Shown piece after piece: positions 26,619 through 35,443 of a stretch of DNA of 64,000 bases (within the stretch, counting starts at the first letter, position 1; each line of letters starts with the position of its first letter). The stretch is taken from the NCBI RefSeq assembly GCF_040361195.1, contig NZ_APNE01000021.1. One strand, given 5' to 3'. Position numbers and translations under genes: made by a program. A model generated the notes under the pieces. It searched no databases and was not told the origin of the DNA. It was given only the letters and a program-made list of their open reading frames with translations. Source of the stretch: Salinisphaera hydrothermalis (GTDB taxonomy: Bacteria > Pseudomonadota > Gammaproteobacteria > Nevskiales > Salinisphaeraceae).

Positions 26619-27776
26619 TCAGTCGCGACCCGCGCGAACCCCGGCAACAACAGCGTCGCCGATCGCATCCGTGGCCCGCATATCGCCGGCATGAGCGGCC
26701 AGATCGGCGGCCACGGCATCGCGCAGGCGCGCTCCCGCGCGCGCGGCCGCGGGGTCTTCTTCGCCCATCCAGTCGAGCATCATCGCCGCCGTCAACAGCA
26801 TCGCCGCCGGACCGGCCTTGTTCTGGCCGGCGATATCCGGCGCGCTGCCATGGGTCGGCTCGAACATGGGCGGGCGCGAGCGATCGCTGGGGTTTAGGTT
26901 GGCCGAGGGCGAGACGCCCATGCCGCCGTTCAACACCGCCGCCAGATCGGTCAGGATATCGCCGTGCAGGTTGGACGCGACGACCACGTCGAACATCCAG
27001 GGGTGCGAGACAAACTTCATGCAGGCGGCGTCGACCAACTCGTGATGCGTGGCGACATCCGGATAGTCTTCGGCGATGGCCGCGAACATCTCCGTGTACA
27101 TATCGCCCCAGAATTTCTGGGCGTTGCGTTTGGTGACCAGACAGACCTGGGCGGTCTTGCCGCCGAAATCGCGCACCCGCCCCTCGGCCTCGCGCGAGGT
27201 CGCGCGCATGCGCGCTTGTTCGAAGGCATGGCGGATGATGCGATCGGTCGCGCGGTGCGTGAATACCGCCGTCTGCGTGACCACTTCATTGGGCGTGCCG
27301 GCGGCCAGCCGCCCGCCCTGGTTCACGTATTCGCCCTCGCTGTTCTCGCGAATGACGAGCATGTCGATATCGGCCGCTCTCGGATCCGCCAGATACTGGG
27401 GCGCGCCTTCGAGCCGGCGGACGGGGCGTTCGCACACCCACTGATCGAAGCCCTTGCGGATCTCCAGCAATGGCGCCAGCGAGTCCGAATCCGACAACAG
27501 ATAGCGGTTCGGATCGGTCGTCGGGCCCGGATCGCCAAGCGCACCGAGCAGGATCGCGTCGTAACCCGCCAGTCGCTTGAGATAGTCGGCCGGCGCCGAT
27601 TCGCCGTGTGCCTCGTGCCAGGCATGCGAAGGCCAGTCGAACGTGTCGTATTCGATCGCCAGCTCGGAGTCGACTTCCGCGAGCGCATCCAGCGCTCGGG
27701 TTGCCTGGGCGATCACTTCGGGGCCGATGCCGTCGCCGGGCAGAACCGCGACGTGCCATGTCTTTTTTGCGCTCAT
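26619..27776 (-). CDS. Tartrate dehydrogenase-like beta-decarboxylating dehydrogenase
   Basis: Member of the isocitrate / isopropylmalate / tartrate dehydrogenase family, 385 residues. It opens with VAVLPGDGIGPEVIAQA, carries GALGDPG with substrate-binding LLEIRKGFDQWVCERPVR, the conserved VIRENSEGEYVNQGG, catalytic Lys in VTKRNAQKFWG, and metal-binding acids in VASNLHGDILTDLAA, followed by HGSAPDIAGQNKAGPAAMLL for NAD. The wording FDQWVCERPVRRLEGAPQYLADP and ENSEGEYVNQGGR resembles tartrate dehydrogenase/decarboxylase (TtuC/YeaU) more than LeuB. D-malate is an alternative substrate. It lies 130 bp before gabT on the same strand, and a common transcript is possible. Confidence 0.8.
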   Translation of the reverse strand: MSAKKTWHVAVLPGDGIGPEVIAQATRALDALAEVDSELAIEYDTFDWPSHAWHEAHGESAPADYLKRLAGYDAILLGALGDPGPTTDPNRYLLSDSDSLAPLLEIRKGFDQWVCERPVRRLEGAPQYLADPRAADIDMLVIRENSEGEYVNQGGRLAAGTPNEVVTQTAVFTHRATDRIIRHAFEQARMRATSREAEGRVRDFGGKTAQVCLVTKRNAQKFWGDMYTEMFAAIAEDYPDVATHHELVDAACMKFVSHPWMFDVVVASNLHGDILTDLAAVLNGGMGVSPSANLNPSDRSRPPMFEPTHGSAPDIAGQNKAGPAAMLLTAAMMLDWMGEEDPAAARAGARLRDAVAADLAAHAGDMRATDAIGDAVVAGVRAGRD

Positions 27777-27848
27777 CCGGCGAGGCTACCACTGCCAGAA
27801 CGGCCGCGCCTATACGCGGTTCGAAGAATTTCCTTCACCGCAGCGCAT

Positions 27849-28334
27849 TCATTCCCGCGGAGCACGCCGCGCTCGGAAGAACGTCCGCAATAACGCTGCA
27901 CTTTCCTCGGCGAGGATGCCCCCGGTATGCGTGACCCGATGGTTGAGCCGCGGCTCGTCGAGCACCGCAAAGATCGAATGCACGGCGCCCGCCCGAAAAT
28001 CGTCGGCACCGTAGACCACGCGCGCGATGCGTGCATGGCCGATGGCGCCGGCACACATCGCGCAGGGCTCCAGGGTGCAGTACAGCGTCGCCCCCGGCAG
28101 GCGATAGTTGTCGGCCGTGGCACAGGCGTCGCGAATCGCCACGATCTCGGCATGGGCGGTGGCGTCGCAGGCGGCAATGGGCCCGTTGCATCCCTGGCCC
28201 AGCTCGACCCCGTCTCGAACCACCACCGCGCCGACCGGCACCTCGCCGGCCGCCGCGGCTTGCGCAGCCAGATCAAGCGCCCGTCGCATCCAGTACAGGT
28301 CGGCCTCGTGTTCGGCGGGAGCGGCGTCGGACAT
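27849..28334 (-). CDS. tadA: tRNA adenosine(34) deaminase
   Basis: Zinc enzyme converting A34 to inosine in tRNA-Arg(ACG). ATG at 28334 gives 161 residues (E. coli TadA 167); longer frames upstream are not conserved. The protein begins with YWMRRALDLAAQAAAAGEVPVGAVVV. The zinc and proton-shuttle residues are in TAHAEIVAIRDA and in EPCAMCAGAIGHARI. The C-terminus VTHTGGILAEESAALLRTFFRARR is typical. It is essential in most bacteria. Confidence 0.95.
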   Translation of the reverse strand: MSDAAPAEHEADLYWMRRALDLAAQAAAAGEVPVGAVVVRDGVELGQGCNGPIAACDATAHAEIVAIRDACATADNYRLPGATLYCTLEPCAMCAGAIGHARIARVVYGADDFRAGAVHSIFAVLDEPRLNHRVTHTGGILAEESAALLRTFFRARRAPRE

Positions 28335-28555
28335 GGTCACGGTGAAAACGAATCGAGGCGCTATTATGCCGGCTCGCTTCGCACCCAAGGCAGAGCGGCA
28401 CGGCGGTGTGCAATACGACGCGGCGGGCGCAGGGCGCACGTCGCCGCACTCTTTGCCGGTCGCGCCCCGGTCTTCGCCGGCGGCGTGCTGGTCTTCACCG
28501 CGCATCACACAACGCTTATTGTAAAAAGATCGAACATCTACGCGAGGAGACGGTC

Positions 28556-29269
28556 ATGGCATCGCTGGCGAATACCCGGGTTCTGGTAATCGGCGGGAGT
28601 TCCGGCATCGGTGAGGCCGTCGCCCGGCGCAGCGCCGAGTCGGGGGCAGAAGTCACCATCGCGTCACGCTCGGCCGACAAGCTGACCCGCGCGGCCGAAA
28701 CCATCGGTCACGGCGTCCAAACGGCCGTGCTGGACACGCGCGACAACACGGCCATCGAGGGCTTTTTCGCCGACAACGCCCCCTGGGATCATCTGATCGT
28801 TTCATCGGCCGCCACGGCGCGCGGTGGCATGCGAAGCATGTCGCTGGAAGATGCCTATGCTTCGATGGACAGCAAGTTCTGGGGCGCATACCGCGCGGTG
28901 CGCGCCGCACGCATGACCGACGGCGGCACCATCACCCTGGTCTCGGGATTCTTGTCGGAACGGCCCTCGGCCGGCGCCACGCTTCAAGGCGCGATCAATG
29001 CCGCGCTCGAAGGCCTGATGCGCGGCCTGGCGCTGGAACTGGCGCCGGTGCGGGTTAACGCCGTATCGCCCGGCATGATCGACACCCCGCTCTGGGCCGA
29101 CATGCCGGAGGCACGCCGGCGCGAGCTCATGAAAACCGCGGCGTCGGATCTGCCGGTCGGTCGCGTCGGCCGGGCGGGCGATATTGCCAATGCCGTGCAC
29201 TATTTAATGATCACGGGCTTTGCCACCGGGTCGGTGGTTCGTGTGGACGGCGGTGGCGCGATCGCCTGA
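28556..29269 (+). CDS. Atypical SDR-family protein lacking the YxxxK catalytic pair
   Basis: Rossmann-fold short-chain dehydrogenase-like protein of 237 residues. ATG at 28556 is preceded by GAGGAGA. The nucleotide-binding loop is VIGGSSGIGEAVARR. Position for the catalytic Tyr-x-x-x-Lys reads SAGATLQGAINAALEGL, with neither Tyr nor Lys, although the following RVNAVSPGMIDTPLW is normal. So it is either a non-catalytic relative or uses different residues; SDR proteins with this deviation are known from databases but without a firm function. Its stop codon overlaps the start of the VOC protein gene by one base, so the two are co-translated. Confidence 0.8.
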   Translation: MASLANTRVLVIGGSSGIGEAVARRSAESGAEVTIASRSADKLTRAAETIGHGVQTAVLDTRDNTAIEGFFADNAPWDHLIVSSAATARGGMRSMSLEDAYASMDSKFWGAYRAVRAARMTDGGTITLVSGFLSERPSAGATLQGAINAALEGLMRGLALELAPVRVNAVSPGMIDTPLWADMPEARRRELMKTAASDLPVGRVGRAGDIANAVHYLMITGFATGSVVRVDGGGAIA

Positions 29270-29643
29270 TGGTCTCGCTCGACCACGTCACGTTGCGCAC
29301 CCAGGCGCTCGACGAGACCCGGGATTTTCTCGTGGAGCTGCTGGATCTCGAAGTCGGCTATCGCCCGGATTTCGGGTTCCCCGGCTACTGGCTCTACGCT
29401 GGCAACACGCCCATCGTGCATCTGATTCCGGGGCCCGGCGGCGCTGTGGAGCGTAACGCCGAAACCATCGATCACGTCGGACTGCGCATCGATGATATCG
29501 ACGACGTCCGGCAACGGCTGGATGCCGGCAGCATCCCCTATTCCGAGCAAACCCTCGCCGAACTCGGCGAGCATCGACTGTTCACCGTGACCCCGACCGG
29601 GATTCTACTGGAGCTCGTCGCCCGTACGGCGCCGCCGCCGTGA
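29269..29643 (+). CDS. VOC-superfamily (glyoxalase/dioxygenase fold) protein
   Basis: A single-domain protein of 124 residues with the beta-alpha-beta-beta-beta repeats of vicinal oxygen chelate proteins: LDHVTLRTQALDETRDFLVELLDL, FGFPGYWLYAGNTPIVHLIPG, IDHVGLRIDDIDDVRQRL and FTVTPTGILLELV. Potential metal ligands are the His of LDHVTL, the His in VHLIP, the His in DHVGLR and the Glu in LLELV. Could be a lactoylglutathione lyase relative or a fosfomycin-type thiol transferase; the substrate is unknown. It shares a base with the preceding SDR gene. Confidence 0.85.
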   Translation: MVSLDHVTLRTQALDETRDFLVELLDLEVGYRPDFGFPGYWLYAGNTPIVHLIPGPGGAVERNAETIDHVGLRIDDIDDVRQRLDAGSIPYSEQTLAELGEHRLFTVTPTGILLELVARTAPPP

Positions 29644-29883
29644 GGTCGGGATGCCTTGACCAAGCCAAAAGCGCGCCCATCTCTGTGCCCGGGGCGTCAC
29701 GCTTGATCCCGGCGGCATCGGTCCTCCGTCGCGCGCGATTCGGCCCCAACGCCGCGCGCGATAGCGGCATTGAACCTGGCTCGCGCGGCCCGACCGCGTC
29801 CCAATCAACGCCCGGCTGGCCGCATGGCCGGCCGGCTCATGTTCATCTACCGCCCATGATTCGGGCGCCATCAGGAACGGTTT

Positions 29884-30678
29884 ATGAAGATAGAACTGAA
29901 CGGCAAGACGGCTCTGATCACCGGCTCCACCGGCGGCATCGGTCTGGCCATCGGCCGGGGGCTGGCCGAGGCCGGCGCCACTGTCATTCTCAACGGGCGC
30001 CAGCAGGATCGCGTGGATGCCGCGGTCGACCAGCTCAAGCAGGATTTCCCCCAAGCCGAGGTGCGCGGTGTCGCCGCCGATCTGGGCACGGCCGAGGGCT
30101 GCCAGTCGGTCGTCGAGCGTGAGCCGGATGTGGACATCCTGGTCAACAACGTCGGCCTGTTCGGCCCGCATGATTTCTTCGACGTGCCGGATGACAAATG
30201 GCAGCAGTACTTCGACGTCAACGTGATGTCGGGCGTGCGCCTGTCCCGTGCCTATGCGCCGCGCATGGAAGACAAAGGCTGGGGCCGGATCGTGTTCATG
30301 TCGTCCGAATCCGGCATCAACATTCCCGCCGAGATGATCCACTACGGTTTCACCAAAAGCGCGAACCTGTCGGTCTCGCGCGGGCTGGCCAAACGGCTGT
30401 CGGGTACCGGGGTGACCGTCAACGCCGTGCTGCCCGGGCCCACGCTGTCCGAAGGCGTGGCCGACATGCTGCGTGAAGATCAGGAAAAATCCGGCAAGTC
30501 GATGGAGGAATTCGCGGCCGAATTCGTACAGACCGCGCGACCGAGCTCCATCATCCAGCGCGCGGCCACGGTCGAGGAAGTCGCCAACATGGTGGTTTAT
30601 GTCTGTTCGCCGCTGTCTTCGGCGACCACCGGCGCCGCGCTGCGCGTCGATGGCGGCGTGGTCGATACGCTGACCTGA
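29884..30678 (+). CDS. SDR-family NAD(P)-dependent oxidoreductase
   Basis: Classical short-chain dehydrogenase, 264 residues. Motifs: ALITGSTGGIGLAIGRGLAEAGA (cofactor), ILVNNVGLFGP, IVFMSSESG with the catalytic Ser, YGFTKSANL with the Tyr-x-x-x-Lys pair, and VTVNAVLPGPTLSEG. The Arg of NGRQQDR after strand 2 suggests NADP(H). Compared with 3-oxoacyl-ACP reductases it has a longer insertion around EDQEKSGKSMEEFAAEF, common to a subfamily of unknown substrate. It is followed directly by a terminator, and is probably a one-gene unit. Confidence 0.88.
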   Translation: MKIELNGKTALITGSTGGIGLAIGRGLAEAGATVILNGRQQDRVDAAVDQLKQDFPQAEVRGVAADLGTAEGCQSVVEREPDVDILVNNVGLFGPHDFFDVPDDKWQQYFDVNVMSGVRLSRAYAPRMEDKGWGRIVFMSSESGINIPAEMIHYGFTKSANLSVSRGLAKRLSGTGVTVNAVLPGPTLSEGVADMLREDQEKSGKSMEEFAAEFVQTARPSSIIQRAATVEEVANMVVYVCSPLSSATTGAALRVDGGVVDTLT

Positions 30679-30714
30679 TACGCATTGCTCGCCGCCCAAA
30701 TATCGGCCGCGATC

Positions 30715-30746
30715 AAGGCCCGAACGCCGACGTTCGGGCCTTTTTT
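30715..30746 (+). terminator. Rho-independent terminator after the SDR gene
   Basis: Perfect 12-bp stem AAGGCCCGAACG (30715-30726) / CGTTCGGGCCTT (30731-30742), loop CCGA, then T residues. Confidence 0.93.
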
Positions 30747-30846
30747 CGTTCGAAATTTGCGCCCCGGGTCATCGCGGAACATTGGGCTCGCCGGCGTGGC
30801 GCGATATATTGCCCACTAGACCGGGGACACGAGAATACGGCACGTC

Positions 30847-31599
30847 ATGCCCGACCATTCCGCAAGCGGCCACGATCCGACAACCGAAACGTCGTCGCCC
30901 CAGGCGCTGTTTGACGAGGTCTGCGACCTGCTCCAACGCGGCGATCCGCGTGCCAACAACCTATTGTCGCGGCTACAGGCGTATCCGCAACATGCCCAGG
31001 GCTGGCTGCAGCTCGGGCGCGTGCTCACTCGGCTCGAGCAGTCGGGCGCGGCCATGGTGGCGTTCGATCAGGCGCTGGCCGCGCGCCAGCCGCCGCTCGC
31101 AGCCGCGCTCGAAAAAGCCGACCTCATGATCGCGTCCGGTCAGCCCGCCGATGCAGCCCGTTGGCTCGCCGAGATCCAGCAACGCGGTAACGACGACGTC
31201 CGACTCACCCACCGGCTCGGGCGAGCGCATTACGCCGCCGGCAACCTCGAAGCCGCACATGCGGCGCTGCAGGCCGCGGTCGACCAGGCGCCGGATTTCG
31301 CCGAAGCCTGGTTTCATCTCGGTCTGGTGGAACAGGATCTCGATCGCCCGGCGGCCGCCGCCACGGCCTACGGCAAGGCGCTGTCGGCCCGGCCCGGGAT
31401 GTTCGAGGCGGCGCTCAATCTCGGCATCAGCCTGCAGGATACCGGGGCCATGGAGCCGGCGATGGATGCCTACGCGCAAGCCGTTCGAATCGAACCGGGA
31501 TGTTTCAATCGAGTGGCGCAAGCGCTCACGTCGGCATCGACCGGTCGCCTTTGGCTCGACCCGAACGCCCTGCGCCGGTCACTTGCCGCTCGGACGTAA
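30847..31599 (+). CDS. Tetratricopeptide-repeat protein
   Basis: Soluble 250-residue protein made of TPR-like helical pairs; no signal peptide. Repeats are visible as AQGWLQLGRVLTRLEQSGAAMVAFDQAL, VRLTHRLGRAHYAAGNLEAAHAALQAAV, AEAWFHLGLVEQDLDRPAAAATAYGKAL and FEAALNLGISLQDTGAMEPAMDAYAQAV, each with the W/L-G-Y/A-P spacing. Likely a protein-interaction scaffold. Its last 21 bases overlap the end of the convergent gene 31579-32295. In other bacteria TPR proteins are found near putative 2OG-Fe(II) oxygenases of the TIGR02466 type, as here. Confidence 0.85.
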   Translation: MPDHSASGHDPTTETSSPQALFDEVCDLLQRGDPRANNLLSRLQAYPQHAQGWLQLGRVLTRLEQSGAAMVAFDQALAARQPPLAAALEKADLMIASGQPADAARWLAEIQQRGNDDVRLTHRLGRAHYAAGNLEAAHAALQAAVDQAPDFAEAWFHLGLVEQDLDRPAAAATAYGKALSARPGMFEAALNLGISLQDTGAMEPAMDAYAQAVRIEPGCFNRVAQALTSASTGRLWLDPNALRRSLAART

Positions 31600-32295
31600 A
31601 CGCGGCGCGCGGTACTGCTTGCGGTAGATGCCCTTGTCGTCCAGCAAGCGCCGTCCCAGCGCGTCGTAGGCCGCGGTTTCATCGGCATCGAACGCCTCGA
31701 AGACGTATTCCAGCGGCTCGCGCTGTACCGGAAAGCACTGCACGACCGGCGTCCCCCGCGCCAGCACGCCCTCGAAATCGGGCTGCGTCCATATCGCCGG
31801 AAACAATATGCCGACGTCGTGATAGCGATCAGCGTCGACCAGGCCGGACAGCGCCTGGAACGGCAGGTCCTGGCGATTGGCCGTTGGCATGGCGAAAAGC
31901 GACCAGCCGTCCGGCAATTCCACCGTCCAGAAACTGTTGAACTTGACGACCACGCGATCGTCGGCATGAAACGGCGTGCCCTCGACCTGAGCGGGCACGT
32001 GAAAACTCAGTGGCGCGCGCGGGTGCATGCGAGCCGCCGGCTGCGGCAGATCCCAATCCCAGGAAAACATGCCGTTGTGCACGCGTACATCGCAGGGCAG
32101 CGTGAACACGAAGCCGTGGGTCATGGCATCCACGAACGGCGGACACTGCTTCACCGTGCGTATATCGCCGCCGTGCGTATCGGAATACGCGGTGCTGGGC
32201 ATGCGTCGCAACCAGTCGGGCAAAGCGGACCTTGCCGGCAATGGTTTCGGCAGGTGCCCCTCGAGGTTGGGATCGCAACGAAAGATGACGCGCAT
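31579..32295 (-). CDS. Conserved hypothetical protein (possibly DUF6065-like)
   Basis: A 238-residue soluble protein. I do not recognise a catalytic domain with certainty; features such as the N-terminal PARSALPDWLRRMP, VKQCPPFVDAMTHGFVF, FSWDWDLP, KFNSFWTVELPDGWSLFAMP, and DRYHDVGILFP recall a small family of unknown function (DUF6065). Aromatic residues are many (Trp, Phe, Tyr). Its start overlaps by one base the stop of the upstream 2OG-oxygenase gene, so the two are translationally coupled and the protein is likely to act with that enzyme. The 3' end overlaps the convergent TPR gene by 21 bases. Confidence 0.65.
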   Translation of the reverse strand: MRVIFRCDPNLEGHLPKPLPARSALPDWLRRMPSTAYSDTHGGDIRTVKQCPPFVDAMTHGFVFTLPCDVRVHNGMFSWDWDLPQPAARMHPRAPLSFHVPAQVEGTPFHADDRVVVKFNSFWTVELPDGWSLFAMPTANRQDLPFQALSGLVDADRYHDVGILFPAIWTQPDFEGVLARGTPVVQCFPVQREPLEYVFEAFDADETAAYDALGRRLLDDKGIYRKQYRAPRLRPSGK

Positions 32296-32948
32296 CAGGG
32301 TGTCCGGTTATCGCCCAGACTCAGATTGAATGCAATCGATATGCGCTGCGTCGACCCAAGATAAGGCCGTACCTGATGGTGCAGCCAGCCGGGAAACAAC
32401 ATGAGCAGCCCCGCTCGCGGCGTGAACTGTACGTTCGTACCGCCCGTGTTGTGGCCGCCGTCCCGAAACACCAGTGAGGGCGCGTACATCGCGACTCCCG
32501 GACCGCGCGGGTCCATGATTTCGAACTCGCCGCCGAGCGATGCATCGCTGGCCCGGCCCCCATCGTCGACGTAGTACGTGCCCGACCAGTATACGCCGGG
32601 ATGATAATGGAATTCGTTGGCGTGGCCGTATTCGTTGATATTCGCCCACGCCCGGGCTGACCAATCGATTCGAACAGACTGGCCGGAGCGATCCATGGTG
32701 AGGCGATTGGCCATCTGGCGTGCGGCCGCCAGTACCTCCTCCATCCGCGGCCCGGCCCATTCACTCACCGGGCGACCGGAATGCCAGCCGCCGAGATTGG
32801 ACGCCGAGATCGATCCCTCGCGCGCGCGCTCGGCGAGGATCCGCTCCTTGAGCTCGGCATTGCGTGCCTCGCTGTCGTCGAGAAGCGTTGCCGCCACCGG
32901 CGTGGCGAAGAAATGCCCCACCTGCATATCAAGCTCGGAATCGCTCAT
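32295..32948 (-). CDS. Putative 2-oxoglutarate/Fe(II) oxygenase (TIGR02466 type)
   Basis: 217-residue double-stranded beta-helix oxygenase. It begins with VGHFFATPVAATLL, the conserved start of this family, and has WANINEYGHANEFHYHPGVYWSGTYYVD, in which His-x-His and the preceding Glu are candidate iron ligands. The distal ligand and 2OG-binding arginine lie in LFPGWLHHQVRPYLGSTQRISIAFNL. Family members have no proven substrate; a protein or small-molecule hydroxylase is possible. It forms a two-gene unit with the downstream unknown gene. Confidence 0.8.
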   Translation of the reverse strand: MSDSELDMQVGHFFATPVAATLLDDSEARNAELKERILAERAREGSISASNLGGWHSGRPVSEWAGPRMEEVLAAARQMANRLTMDRSGQSVRIDWSARAWANINEYGHANEFHYHPGVYWSGTYYVDDGGRASDASLGGEFEIMDPRGPGVAMYAPSLVFRDGGHNTGGTNVQFTPRAGLLMLFPGWLHHQVRPYLGSTQRISIAFNLSLGDNRTP

Positions 32949-33032
32949 GGACTTTGTCCCTCGTATCGAAACGCGCTGTCAAAGAATGGCCCGCCGCATG
33001 CGTCGATGAAACCCCGAAAGATCGCAGACCGC

Positions 33033-33067
33033 AAAAAGACGCGGCCCGACGTACTACGCCGGGCCGC
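33033..33067 (-). terminator. Terminator of the glycerol ABC importer operon
   Basis: On the minus strand, GCGGCCCG (33067-33060) and CGGGCCGC (33048-33041) form an 8-bp stem, followed by GTC and five T residues. It lies 38 bases past the stop of the solute-binding protein gene. Confidence 0.8.
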
Positions 33068-33104
33068 TTGCCATCACGAAGGATCGTTGATGACGCCTAG
33101 CCCA

Positions 33105-35030
33105 TCAACTGTCGCCCTTGGACGCTTTCTTGCCGATCGACGAGGGGTCGTTGAAGGCCTTCAACAACTCGTCGTAGGGCAGCGTTTCGCCGGGCGGGTT
33201 CTCGTTGGCCAGTTTCGGCTTCGGCGAACCCGGCTGTTTGAACCAGTATTCCTTGCTCTTCTTCGGATTGAGCTTCGGCGGGGCCACTTTTTCCAGACCC
33301 GCGATCTGGATGCGATGCATGACCTCGTCGAGTTCCTCGGCTACTTTGTCCATGCCCTCCTGTGGCGTCAGCGCACCGCTGTTGATCTGCGCGATGTTCT
33401 TCCACCAGGCCGAGGTCATCTTGCCGTAGGCCGGGACGTTCGTACCGGTAGGCGTCCAGTACTTATGCGCCGGGCTGCGGAAGAATTCGACCAGACCGCC
33501 GAGGTACGGCGCGGCCTCGCCCATTTCCTTGGAGTTGATATCCGAGGTGCGGAACGGCGTGAGCGCCGCCCAGCTCTTGCGCAGGGACACCGACTTACAG
33601 ATACAGAACTGGGCATACAGCCAGCTTGCCGCCCGTTTTTTCGCCGGGGTGGTCTTGGGCAGGATCCAGGAACCGCAATCCTGATAGCCGAGCTTCATGC
33701 CGGCTTCCCAGTACGGTCCGTGCGGCGACGGCGCCATACGCCATTTGGGCGTACCGTCCTCGTTCACCACCGGTAGACCGGGCTTGGTCATGCTCGACGC
33801 AAACGCGGTGTACCAGAAGATCTGCTGCGCAATATGGCCCTGCGCCGGCACCGGACCGGCTTCCGAGAAGGTCATGCCCGCGGCTTCCGGCGGTGCATAC
33901 TTCTGCAGCCATTCCTTGTACTTGGTGATGGCATACACCGCCGCCGGGCTGTTCGTGGCCCCACCGCGTTCGACGCTGGCGCCGACCGGGTTCTGCTGCT
34001 CGTTGACACGGATACCCCAGTCGTCCACCGGATGGCCGAACGGCAGGCCCTTGTCGCTCATGCCGGCCATCGACAGCCAGGAGTCGTGGATACGCCAGCC
34101 GAGAGACGGATCCTTCTTGCCATAGTCCATATGGCCGTAGATCCGCTTGCCGTCGAGATGCTTCACGTCGTTGGTGAAGAATTCGGCGATGTCCTCGTAG
34201 GCCGACCAGTTGACCGGCACATCGAGCTCGTAGCCGTACTTGTCCTTGAACCGTTTTTTCAGGTCGGGGCGGTCGAACCAGTCCTTGCGGTACCAGTACA
34301 GATTCGCGAACTGACCGTCCGGAATCATGTACATCTTGTTATTGAGCGGCCAGGTCACGAAGCTCTTGCCGATGAAGTCGTCTACGTCCAGCGTCGACAG
34401 CGTGATGTCCTTGCCCGCGCCGGTGATGTAGTCCGTAATCGGAACCACGTCGTCCATACGCGGATGCGTACCGATGAAGTCCGAGTCGTTGATGAACAGG
34501 TCATAGACGTCGGTGCCGGTGGCCATCTGCGTCTCGAGCTTCGAGACGGTATCGCCTTCCTGCATCGTGTCGTGATTGACCTTGATCCCGGTGATCTGCT
34601 CGAAGGCCTTCGACAGGATATTGGCCTCGAACTGGTGAGTCGCGGTGACTTCCGAGACGACGTTGACTTCCATCCCGCGGTAAGGCGCTGCCGCCTCGTG
34701 CAGGAATTTCATCTCCGCCATCTGCTGATCCTTCGTCAGCGTAGAGGGCTGGAGGAAGTCGGTCACCCAGTTCTCGGCCGCTTCCATGCCTTTCTTGCCG
34801 CGACCGTAGTCCTTGTAATTGGGGACTTCACCCAGCGGCGGCAAGTTTTTGATACCGCCCGAGGTCGACGCCGTCGCCGCCTTGGCCGATGTACCAATGA
34901 ACGGTACGGCGGCCACGCCGGCGGCCGCGGCTGCGCCCGTGCGCAGGAAATTGCGACGGTTGGCGTTGAATCCCCGCGGAGCTTTCTCCCCCGCCCGACC
35001 CTGCGGGTCGTCCTCATGCTTTTTAGTCAT
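33105..35030 (-). CDS. glpV: Glycerol ABC transporter solute-binding protein
   Basis: Periplasmic binding component of a GlpSTPQUV-type importer. ATG at 35030 with AGGAGA upstream; 641 residues, larger than most family members. The N-terminus carries a twin-arginine signal, NRRNFLRTGAAAAAGVAAVPF, indicating Tat export of a folded protein. The body is a family-1 type extracellular solute-binding fold (YDLFINDSDFIGTHP, YWYRKDWFDRPDLKKRF, YGHMDYGKKDPSLGWR, ASWLYAQFCICKSVSLRK). Assignment to glycerol rests on its operon with two degenerate-type ATPases, a DUF2160 protein, and GlpR/GlpD/GlpK, the arrangement described for Rhizobium leguminosarum glycerol uptake. Confidence 0.85.
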   Translation of the reverse strand: MTKKHEDDPQGRAGEKAPRGFNANRRNFLRTGAAAAAGVAAVPFIGTSAKAATASTSGGIKNLPPLGEVPNYKDYGRGKKGMEAAENWVTDFLQPSTLTKDQQMAEMKFLHEAAAPYRGMEVNVVSEVTATHQFEANILSKAFEQITGIKVNHDTMQEGDTVSKLETQMATGTDVYDLFINDSDFIGTHPRMDDVVPITDYITGAGKDITLSTLDVDDFIGKSFVTWPLNNKMYMIPDGQFANLYWYRKDWFDRPDLKKRFKDKYGYELDVPVNWSAYEDIAEFFTNDVKHLDGKRIYGHMDYGKKDPSLGWRIHDSWLSMAGMSDKGLPFGHPVDDWGIRVNEQQNPVGASVERGGATNSPAAVYAITKYKEWLQKYAPPEAAGMTFSEAGPVPAQGHIAQQIFWYTAFASSMTKPGLPVVNEDGTPKWRMAPSPHGPYWEAGMKLGYQDCGSWILPKTTPAKKRAASWLYAQFCICKSVSLRKSWAALTPFRTSDINSKEMGEAAPYLGGLVEFFRSPAHKYWTPTGTNVPAYGKMTSAWWKNIAQINSGALTPQEGMDKVAEELDEVMHRIQIAGLEKVAPPKLNPKKSKEYWFKQPGSPKPKLANENPPGETLPYDELLKAFNDPSSIGKKASKGDS

Positions 35031-35152
35031 TTCGATCTCCTTCCGATCGCAGTATGAGCCGGCCCGAGTAAAACGAACCGGTGGTAGGGCCGCGCGCATC
35101 GCCTGCGAACCGTCGCGATACGATCAGCCTGAACTCTTGTGCTAGTGCCGTG

Positions 35153-35428
35153 TTAACCGAACAGAATGAGTCCGACGATCCACAGCACGACCAGCACCAG
35201 CAAAATCCAGCTCGTCAGCGGCACGAGTGCCACCCAAAGCGCCGTCAGATAAGCCGAACTGAGCAAGCCGATGAACAGTCGATCCCCTCGCGTGGTACGC
35301 ATCGGAATGATCCAACCGCGACGCTCGCGCGTGGGCTGAATGAATTGCCAGATCGTCATCACGATCAATATGGCCACGATGCCGATGAAAAACGCGGCGG
35401 TGGGTAAGGTCCAAAGCATCCATTGCAT
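35153..35428 (-). CDS. glpU: DUF2160 small membrane protein of the glycerol importer
   Basis: 91-residue protein with two strongly hydrophobic regions (LPTAAFFIGIVAILIVMTIWQF and FIGLLSSAYLTALWVALVPL, continuing into ILLVLVVLWIVGLILFG). Between them a conserved polar loop reads RERRGWIIPMRTTRGDRLFIG, typical of DUF2160. Proteins of this family accompany GlpSTPQV importers; the role is unknown, possibly assembly or an extra membrane subunit. It sits between the inner permease and the binding protein genes, with only 15 bases to the permease. Confidence 0.85.
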   Translation of the reverse strand: MQWMLWTLPTAAFFIGIVAILIVMTIWQFIQPTRERRGWIIPMRTTRGDRLFIGLLSSAYLTALWVALVPLTSWILLVLVVLWIVGLILFG

Positions 35429-35443
35429 GTCGTGAACTCCTGA

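Noticed and set aside
25016..27136. A 706-codon plus-strand frame opposite gabT and the tartrate dehydrogenase-like gene
   Set aside because: Runs antisense across two well-conserved genes and ends in Arg/Pro/Ser-rich sequence; a frame shadow.
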